From Prevotella sp. UBA3675 (GTDB lineage Bacteria; Bacteroidota; Bacteroidia; Bacteroidales; Bacteroidaceae): DNA of 39,540 nucleotides. The position numbers and the translations under genes were made by a program. How positions within the stretch are numbered: the first letter of the stretch is position 1; each line of letters opens with the position of its first letter. The notes below the pieces were generated by a model that was not told the DNA's origin, searched no databases, and worked only from the letters and a program-made list of their open reading frames with translations. Positions 33,139 to 39,540 of this stretch are shown here, one piece after another. Location of the stretch: contig DFJI01000033.1 of NCBI GenBank assembly GCA_002372235.1, positions 16,570 through 56,109 of the forward strand. The letters are read 5' to 3'.

Positions 33139-36100
33139 ATGAAGAAACTCTTTTTACTAACGACCATGTTGCTGACACTCGCGATGAGTGCCAACGCACA
33201 ACGCACGACCGACAAGCTGGATCGCGGACTGGTAGCCGTTCCTTCGGGAAGCAGTACCTTCGTGAGCTGGCGCATCTTCGGTGAAGAGTACTACGATACG
33301 GAGTACAACCTCTACCGCAACGGCACAAAGCTAAATTCAACACCGCTAAAGGTCTCAAACTTTACCGACGCCAACGGCACAGCAGGAGCTAAATATCAGG
33401 TGGCTGCCGTTGTGCGCGGTGTGGAGCAAGAGAAATGCAATGAGGTAACACGCTTGGGACAACAGTACATTCAGTTTGCTGTGGGCAAGCTCTACTCGCG
33501 CCGCGGCACCGACATTACTGCCAGCTACGACATCAACGACATTGCACTGGCCGACCTCGACGGCGATGGCGTGTCGGAGTTCATCCTGAAGCGTAACTAC
33601 ACGCCCGACAAGATGTCGGTGAACAACGACTCTGCCTACAACGTGCTCGACTGCTACACCCTGCAGGGCAAACGCCTGTGGTATATCGATCTTGGCCCTA
33701 ACATGGTTTCTGGTCCCGACGAGCAGTACGATGCTGTGGGCTACGACTGGGACGGCGACGGCAAGGCCGAGGTGCTGATGCGTGGTGCCGACAACATGAT
33801 CATCCATCATGACGACGGTTCAACCACCAACATCGGCAGCATGACGGTGAACACCCGCAACACGGTCAATCAGAACGATGGAAATGCAGCCTACACCAAC
33901 TACGGCAATGAATATCTGCTCTACCTGGAAGGTGCTACGGGTAAGCCCTACCAGATTGGTTCAGGCTCTACCCCACTCTGGATGGCCTACCCCCTGCCGC
34001 GCGGCAATGCCAACGACTGGGGCGACGGCTATGGTCATCGCTCGACGAAGCACTACTTCGGAGCACCGTTCCTTGACGGTCGCCACCCCTTCATCTTCCT
34101 GGGACGCGGCTGCTATACGAAGCACCACATGAAGGCTTTCAGCGTGGACCCTGCCACGCACAAGCTGACACTCTACTGGGAGTGGGCCAACAACGAAGGC
34201 TGGAGCAGCCCCTGGTATGGCAATGGCTTCCACAACTTCGGCATTGCCGACGTGGACTGGGACGGACGTGACGAAATCTGTTTCGGCTCAATGGTAATCG
34301 ACGACAACGGCAAGGGACTCTCCACCACAGGACTGGGACACGGCGATGCCCAGCACTGTAGCGACTTCGACCCCTATCGTCACGGTCAGGAGATATTTAC
34401 CTGCAACGAGGACGAACCTGCCATGAACTATCGGGATGCCACGACTTCAAAGATATACTACCGTCTGGTGAGTACCGGTGATGACGGACGTGCACTGTGC
34501 GGTAACTTTTCAAACGACTATCCCGGTGCCATTGGCCACAGCTCGCAGTCGGGCACCATCTCTTGCGTAAGCGATAAGGTGATTTCCGGTGGGCCTGGTG
34601 GCTTCACCAATAATTTCCGCATCTACTGGGACGGTGACCTGCTGGAGGAAGGACTCGACGGAGCCAGCTCGCGTGAGGGAGCAGCCCGCGTGTTCAAGGC
34701 CGACGGAACCATCGTGTTCACGGCTGACGGAACCGCCAACTGCAACTGGACGAAGAACACACCATCGGCAACAGGCGATGTGCTGGGCGACTGGCGAGAG
34801 GAAATCATCGCACGTACAAGCGATAATAAATATGTACGCGTATATACTACAAACATACCTACCAAATGGCGCAACTACACACTGTGGCACGACCACCAGT
34901 ACCGTCAGGGCATGGTGTGGGAGTCTATGGGCTACAACCAACCACCTCACGCCAGCTATTTCATCGGTGAACTGGAAGGCATCACCATTGCTCCCCCACC
35001 CCTCACCATGACCGGACGCACCGAGGTGGCCAACAACGGTACCATCGGAACAGCTCAGAACGACAAGCACGTCTTGGTGTGTGAGACAAACGACACAAAG
35101 ATCACGGTGGCCCAGGGCGCACAGCCCTACATGGTGACATTTAACGTGCCATCATGGATTCAGGGAACCAACAGCACAATCACTACTGGCAATCCACTCA
35201 TCAACCGCACATACTACAAATGCGACGTGACAGGTGCTGCCTTCACAGGCAAGATGAGACTGGTGAAACAGGGCGACGGCATACTGAACCTGCCCAATAC
35301 CAACAACACTTATACAGGCGAGACCAACATCTGGGCTGGAACGGTCAACTTCGACGGACAGCTGAAGAACTCTACACTCTGGCTGAACCGCTTCGCCGAG
35401 CTGAACTCTAACGGCGGACAGTTCCGCTGCATCAAGATGGACTATGCCTCGATACTGCGTCCCGGACGCGCCAACAACCGTGGCACCATCACTACCGACT
35501 CGCTGCTGCTGGGCTTCGGCTCACGCGTCATATTCGACCTCTATAGCGAGGATGAGAGTCTCTCAGCCGACCAAGTGAAGACCAAACTGCTCACCATAGA
35601 GACCAAGAACTGGCAGTACGGACCGCAATACATGATGCCAGTATTCGAGGTGGTACATCACGGAGCTGGCGAGACCATCGACCCGGGCAAGTATCTCATC
35701 GGAGAGGTGGAGAACATGCAGGGCTCTATCAGCGACATCCGCATTGAGGGCATCGGCACGACCATGAAGGGCAGTCTGGTACTCGAAGAGGGAAAACTCT
35801 ATATCAAGATTGAAGGCATGCGCTCGGCTTCCACCATCGAATGGATGGGCAACGAAAGCAATGTATGGGATCTGGACGGAACAGCCAACTTCAAGAAGGG
35901 TGACGAGAGCTCAACCTTCGTGACACACGACGATGTGTACTTCGGTGACGATGCGCAACAGTTCACCGTCAACATCAACAACGACTTGGAGCCCGACACC
36001 GTCATCGTGGAGAACACCACAGCCTACACCTTCCAAGGCAACGGAGCCTTCATAGGCAATGCAAAGCTGGTGAAGAGAGGTAAAGGCAACCTGACCATCA

Positions 36101-37671
36101 AGAACACGAACAGCTATACAGGAGGCAACCGCATCTCAGGAGGTGCAGTCATCGTAAGTTCACTGGCCAACAGCGTTCAGGCTAAAGGTAATCTGGGCGG
36201 TGTAACAACGACAGCAGCAAAATTTGTGATAGAAAACGGTGGCGAGCTGCGCACTACAGCAGCTGTGACCAACGGTTCGTTCATCAGATTTGAAGGTGAG
36301 GCAGGCGGTGTCATCAATAATACAGCCGACTTCATAGCAGAGCGCGCCATGAGCGGAACGAAACTCACCAAGAAAGGTTCGGGCTGGATGAAACTGAATG
36401 TGAACAACTCATCGTTGCAGAAGCTGGTCATCGCAGGAGGAACAGTACAGTGCATCAACACGAACACTCCTGCACAGACCGTAGAATTCCAAGGCGGCGA
36501 ACTGCGCGAGAACACTGGCACAAGCTACCCCATCAACGTTCCTGCCGGCAAGAAAGGCACATGGTATATGGCTAACCGTTCCACATATACGAACAAGATT
36601 ACAGGACAGGGCTCGCTGACGGCCTACTGCACCACTGAAAAAGGTTCGAACTATTATGCTACACGTACTCCCGTACAGTGTAACTTCAGCGACTTCGAAG
36701 GCACACTCATTCCTTCTTCAAGCCAAGACGATCCTGCCGTGCTCCGCTTCACGCTGAACATCGGCGGAGGCATGCCTAAGGGAACGATGCAGATTGCAGA
36801 AAAGGTGGAGGTGCAGAACAACGGAAGAACTTTCCACATCGGTAAACTGACTGGCAACGGTGCCCTTGGCGGCAGCTGTACCTTCAGCAATGGAAGCAGC
36901 GTAGGTGCCAACACTTGGCAGGTGGGTAACGATGACAACTGGAACAACTCAGTGAGGGTCACTTCAAACGCCAATCTTGTGAAGTTAGGCACTGGCAAGA
37001 TCACATGGAACGCCGTCAATACCAATAGCGGCACAACAAACATCACTGAAGGTGAATTGTGTCTTGGCAACAATGGCCGACTGGGTACAGGCAAGCTGAC
37101 CATAGGAGCAAACGGCACGCTCTCTGGTATATCGGCCAGCAATAACGCACTCACCAATTCCTCAATCGAGGTAAACGGAACTGTTCGTCCCGGCTCATAC
37201 GAAGGAGCATCGAGCGGTGCCATCAACTTTGGATCGAAGAACGTAACATTCAATGAGAACAGTTCGCTTGTGATTGGTGCATCAAGATGTGCAACAGCCA
37301 TCGGCAATGGTTGCGCTGCCATCGAAGGCATAGGTACGCTGACCATCAACGGCACCATCAAAATTGTTCCTACCAAGACGAACAGACTGGCTGTTGGCGA
37401 CAGCATCCGCATCTGGAAAGCAAACACATTCGTAGGCAATCCTACTGTAGTTTGTGAAGAAGGCATCACTTGGAACACCAGTCGTCTGAACGAGGGTCTG
37501 CTCTTTGTAGAGGCCATCAGCGTAGGTATCAACGAAGTGCTCAACAATGCTATCGACTCTAACGACATCTATGACCTGCGCGGTCGTCTGGTGCGCAAAG
37601 ATGCCACCACAACCGAAGGCCTGCCCGAAGGAATCTATATCCGTGGAGGAAAGAAGATAGTTGTGAAATAA
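33139..37671 (+). CDS. PL11-type rhamnogalacturonan lyase fused to autotransporter-type beta repeats
   Basis: 1510 residues. Signal peptide MKKLFLLTTMLLTLAMSANA. Residues ~22-635 form an eight-bladed propeller lyase of the PL11 type: N-terminal Ig-like strand region (ALVAVPSG-like start, here GLVAVPSGSSTFVSWRIFGE), calcium loops DLDGDGVSEF near 138 and DWDGDGKAEVLMRGADN near 203, and DVDWDGRDEICFGSM near 371. PL11 enzymes cleave the rhamnosyl-galacturonate backbone of pectin RG-I. From ~640 the protein is a long beta-solenoid-like region with at least four autotransporter-associated beta-strand repeats (LVKQGDGILNLPNTNNTYTG near 705, LVKRGKGNLTIKNTNSYTGG near 975, LTKKGSG near 1073, LVKLGTGKITW near 1280). 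The end is the shared tail YDLRGRLV...EGIYIRGGKK. A typical PL11 has ~600 residues, so more than half is extension. Confidence 0.87.
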   Translation: MKKLFLLTTMLLTLAMSANAQRTTDKLDRGLVAVPSGSSTFVSWRIFGEEYYDTEYNLYRNGTKLNSTPLKVSNFTDANGTAGAKYQVAAVVRGVEQEKCNEVTRLGQQYIQFAVGKLYSRRGTDITASYDINDIALADLDGDGVSEFILKRNYTPDKMSVNNDSAYNVLDCYTLQGKRLWYIDLGPNMVSGPDEQYDAVGYDWDGDGKAEVLMRGADNMIIHHDDGSTTNIGSMTVNTRNTVNQNDGNAAYTNYGNEYLLYLEGATGKPYQIGSGSTPLWMAYPLPRGNANDWGDGYGHRSTKHYFGAPFLDGRHPFIFLGRGCYTKHHMKAFSVDPATHKLTLYWEWANNEGWSSPWYGNGFHNFGIADVDWDGRDEICFGSMVIDDNGKGLSTTGLGHGDAQHCSDFDPYRHGQEIFTCNEDEPAMNYRDATTSKIYYRLVSTGDDGRALCGNFSNDYPGAIGHSSQSGTISCVSDKVISGGPGGFTNNFRIYWDGDLLEEGLDGASSREGAARVFKADGTIVFTADGTANCNWTKNTPSATGDVLGDWREEIIARTSDNKYVRVYTTNIPTKWRNYTLWHDHQYRQGMVWESMGYNQPPHASYFIGELEGITIAPPPLTMTGRTEVANNGTIGTAQNDKHVLVCETNDTKITVAQGAQPYMVTFNVPSWIQGTNSTITTGNPLINRTYYKCDVTGAAFTGKMRLVKQGDGILNLPNTNNTYTGETNIWAGTVNFDGQLKNSTLWLNRFAELNSNGGQFRCIKMDYASILRPGRANNRGTITTDSLLLGFGSRVIFDLYSEDESLSADQVKTKLLTIETKNWQYGPQYMMPVFEVVHHGAGETIDPGKYLIGEVENMQGSISDIRIEGIGTTMKGSLVLEEGKLYIKIEGMRSASTIEWMGNESNVWDLDGTANFKKGDESSTFVTHDDVYFGDDAQQFTVNINNDLEPDTVIVENTTAYTFQGNGAFIGNAKLVKRGKGNLTIKNTNSYTGGNRISGGAVIVSSLANSVQAKGNLGGVTTTAAKFVIENGGELRTTAAVTNGSFIRFEGEAGGVINNTADFIAERAMSGTKLTKKGSGWMKLNVNNSSLQKLVIAGGTVQCINTNTPAQTVEFQGGELRENTGTSYPINVPAGKKGTWYMANRSTYTNKITGQGSLTAYCTTEKGSNYYATRTPVQCNFSDFEGTLIPSSSQDDPAVLRFTLNIGGGMPKGTMQIAEKVEVQNNGRTFHIGKLTGNGALGGSCTFSNGSSVGANTWQVGNDDNWNNSVRVTSNANLVKLGTGKITWNAVNTNSGTTNITEGELCLGNNGRLGTGKLTIGANGTLSGISASNNALTNSSIEVNGTVRPGSYEGASSGAINFGSKNVTFNENSSLVIGASRCATAIGNGCAAIEGIGTLTINGTIKIVPTKTNRLAVGDSIRIWKANTFVGNPTVVCEEGITWNTSRLNEGLLFVEAISVGINEVLNNAIDSNDIYDLRGRLVRKDATTTEGLPEGIYIRGGKKIVVK

Positions 37672-37692
37672 TACGCAGAGCTAAAAAAGTTT

Positions 37693-37780
37693 GCAAAACA
37701 TCTGTTTCATCTGTTTCATACTTACAACACGCTGTCAACCAATCACTTAACAGCGTAACAGATGGAAGCAGATGCTTTGC
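37693..37780. other. Long imperfect hairpin after the lyase gene
   Basis: Nested complementary blocks can be read as 37693-37697/37776-37780, 37699-37704/37769-37774, 37705-37710/37762-37767 (one G-T), 37711-37715/37757-37761 and 37729-37735/37750-37756. That is about 29 pairs over 88 nt, with one 13-nt one-sided bulge and a 14-nt loop. No U-run follows, so it is not a standard terminator, though it could protect the 3' end of the lyase mRNA. Confidence 0.5.
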
Positions 37781-37843
37781 AAATGTTTCCGACTTTACAG
37801 GTCACTTTCATTCCCCGACAACCTACGTTATATGGCTATTAGG

Positions 37844-38521
37844 TTATACGAAATAATAAGCAGAGAAGATTCCCAGGAGATTACATGTAACATGCGTAAT
37901 CACACAATAGCGAACATCTCTGGTTCTCATATACATCAGGCAAAGAATAACCGCCATAATCAGTGTGTCTAACCTCCAAACACCTGTACCCACATGCGCC
38001 GCATAAAAGATGAGTGCATTGGAAACGACAATCGCAATCTTGCCGAAAGAGGCTCTTTCCATCACGGATATGTACCATTTCCGTAAGAACAGTTCCTCTG
38101 CAATGGGGCCGATGATGGAGAAGGAGAATATATGCAAGATAAGGGTCGCCAGAGTATAGGGTTCCTTAGGGGCTGTATCAGGCGCATCAAACAAGGAGGT
38201 CAGCAGAAGTATGATGAACTGCCAGAGAACTCCCAATGCCAGAGATAGAATAGCTGTCTTCAGGTTCATTCCAACGCTCAGATTACGCCATATTCCCAAC
38301 TTCTCTTTTTTGTCTTCGTAAAGTAAGACGGCGAATATTGCTAACGGCCACAGAAGGTTTCCCATATCCAGTGTTGTACGACTGAATGGGATGTCCCGCC
38401 CGAAAATATAGGCGAAGTAGGGCAACAAGAAAACACCCATCATGATGAAGGAAGCAAGAAAGGCTCTTGTCATCTTGAAAATACATTCTTTTTTAGAATA
38501 TCCAATATTTACTTTTTTCAT
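37844..38521 (-). CDS. CPBP-family intramembrane metalloprotease (CAAX/Abi type)
   Basis: A 225-residue protein with six or so hydrophobic segments (near 17-40, 55-68, 88-110, 123-140, 162-176, 188-197). The family motifs are in order: EELFLR at 142-147 (EExxxR), FYAAH with His176, and HVTCN at 210-214 (HxxxN). These residues form the active site of Rce1-like glutamic intramembrane proteases, so the protein should be active. In bacteria CPBP proteins have been linked to bacteriocin self-immunity and membrane-protein processing; the target here is unknown. ATG 38521 gives an ~16-residue soluble start; ATG 38473 is an alternative. The next minus-strand gene upstream is 158 bp away. Confidence 0.88.
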   Translation of the reverse strand: MKKVNIGYSKKECIFKMTRAFLASFIMMGVFLLPYFAYIFGRDIPFSRTTLDMGNLLWPLAIFAVLLYEDKKEKLGIWRNLSVGMNLKTAILSLALGVLWQFIILLLTSLFDAPDTAPKEPYTLATLILHIFSFSIIGPIAEELFLRKWYISVMERASFGKIAIVVSNALIFYAAHVGTGVWRLDTLIMAVILCLMYMRTRDVRYCVITHVTCNLLGIFSAYYFV

Positions 38522-38679
38522 TCTTGGTTGTTGTTTTCATTTGCCTACTCATATAGCCTTTCGGTTTCCGCTCCTTTATACAGTATGGTCTGTCTCAATT
38601 ATTCCGGAATTGTATTGAAGTTCATTATATTGTTTTCATCAAGGCGACGTTTATTAGGAAAGCTTTATGAATACTACTT

Positions 38680-39528
38680 TTAAAGAACTTCTGAAGGAAG
38701 TATCACTAGGTTTCTCTTCCTGTAATCCAATATAAAGGAATGCCCCCCAAGGAATTCCAAATTCAATAGGCCATAAGTATAATTCCCTTCAAAGAAATCT
38801 AATGCATATTGTTTCTTCTCAATTTGAAAGGTGATATTCTTATAGCATTTTAATGTCTTTGTCTTCAGTTTGCTACTTAGATTTGCAGTTTCTCGTTGTA
38901 TCAACTCGGGAGATGATGGATGAAAATTTATAGGCAATTTATTGGTCCTACTTCCCGTATCAAACGCGAAACAAACGTCTTCCCCTGATATTTTGGCTTC
39001 AAAAATGATAAATGATAAAGGAACGTCTGGATATCGTTTGCAGTCTTTCCAAGTCAGTTTCACAGCCTCTTTCTTGATTGTTTTATTACGGACTGGGTAT
39101 AATTTTTTTGATGAGAGATTAAAAACTAAAGTCCTGTCTCGAAGGATATCTGCTCCTATTACAAAATCAGGCGCATATTTTTGAAATATTCCTTTAAGAT
39201 CTGCAACGATGCAAGGGACTTTCCTATATATCTTCCCACAGAAACTAACAGAATCTATCAGACATGTAGATAACTTATTTGTTCTTGAATTTACTCGTAC
39301 TTTATTTGTTTCATTTAGGCATATTCCCATTTTGTCAACAGCATAAGTTGAGTCAATGGCGCATAAGCTACTACCTGTATCTATCAGAGATAAAGTAGAA
39401 TCTGAATGTAAAGAATACAATTTGGTATAAGTATATAGCAAACTGTCCTTCACTATCAAATCAGTTTGGGCTATGACAGAAGGGATTAGAACAAATATGC
39501 TACCTAACAGAAAAAACAGCTTTTTCAT
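38680..39528 (-). CDS. Secreted two-DTG aspartic (retropepsin/pepsin-like) protease
   Basis: 282 residues. A signal peptide (MKKLFFLLGSIFVLIPSVIA) is followed by two lobes each with a catalytic triplet: LSLIDTGSS with Asp50, and CFAFDTGSR with Asp190. Each is matched downstream by a hydrophobic-Gly element (DFVIGADIL at 121-129; GLLNLEFLGG near 254-263), the layout of a bilobal aspartic protease in one chain. Bacterial retropepsin-like proteins usually carry one DTG per chain and must dimerise, so the doubled form is of note, although such proteins occur in Bacteroidetes. It probably acts in the periplasm or outside the cell. The start at 39528 is 12 bp from the right edge, so its promoter and any upstream partner are not visible. 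Confidence 0.8.
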   Translation of the reverse strand: MKKLFFLLGSIFVLIPSVIAQTDLIVKDSLLYTYTKLYSLHSDSTLSLIDTGSSLCAIDSTYAVDKMGICLNETNKVRVNSRTNKLSTCLIDSVSFCGKIYRKVPCIVADLKGIFQKYAPDFVIGADILRDRTLVFNLSSKKLYPVRNKTIKKEAVKLTWKDCKRYPDVPLSFIIFEAKISGEDVCFAFDTGSRTNKLPINFHPSSPELIQRETANLSSKLKTKTLKCYKNITFQIEKKQYALDFFEGNYTYGLLNLEFLGGHSFILDYRKRNLVILPSEVL

Positions 39529-39540
39529 CGGGACAAATGA

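Noticed and set aside
36654..37568. 304-codon minus-strand frame opposite the lyase repeats
   Set aside because: Shadow of the repetitive lyase C-terminus; Pro/Ser/Val-rich low-complexity translation and no start signals.
37693..37780. Intrinsic terminator of the lyase gene
   Set aside because: No U-tract follows and the structure is several times longer than a normal terminator, so it is listed as a structured element only.

Overview
The window looks like chromosomal DNA of a Bacteroidales bacterium, most likely a Prevotella-type gut or rumen species. Four things support this: a SusC/SusD pair, promoter -7 boxes of the TAnnTTTG type in front of many genes, a BspA-like leucine-rich-repeat surface protein, and large secreted proteins that share a short C-terminal tail of the form YDLQGR...KGIYIxNGKKxVxK. 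I recognise no rRNA, tRNA, CRISPR array or intact transposase.

Layout. 1-2381 (minus): an RND efflux pump (cut by the window edge) and its lipoprotein adaptor. 2581-7839 (plus): AraC-family regulator, SusC-like receptor and SusD-like lipoprotein in one tightly spaced operon. 7968-9713: phenylacetate-CoA ligase and a double-ACT-domain protein, ended by a strong hairpin shared with the converging GH2 glycosidase (9825-12254, minus).

12.3-17.6 kb is a decayed accessory island. It holds a 365-bp dispersed repeat (two copies), a 56-bp direct repeat flanking a ruined type I restriction-modification locus (XRE regulator, deleted hsdM, intact fic, truncated hsdS), a truncated Bacteroides-type reverse transcriptase with repeat copy 2 at its broken end, and a promoter-led, strongly foldable ~200-nt RNA element.

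17.65-29.62 kb is one operon for a 1183-residue BspA/dockerin-like protein, a 2739-residue modular surface protein and a 61-residue acidic peptide. It lies between two identical 38-bp direct repeats 12.6 kb apart. 29.7-31.2 kb is a second patch of gene debris: an ATPase tail, an XRE controller preceded by a GACTA/TAGTC cluster, and an orphan sorting tail.

The right end returns to ordinary genes: a cytidylate-kinase-like protein (minus), a ROK sugar kinase, a 1510-residue PL11-type rhamnogalacturonan lyase fused to autotransporter-type beta repeats, a CPBP membrane protease and a secreted two-DTG aspartic protease. SusCD, GH2, PL11 and the ROK kinase would fit plant-polysaccharide use, but they are not one operon and a shared substrate is only inference. 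The most noteworthy items are the structured RNA at 17.07-17.28 kb, the repeat-bounded giant operon, and the fic gene kept intact inside a dead restriction locus.
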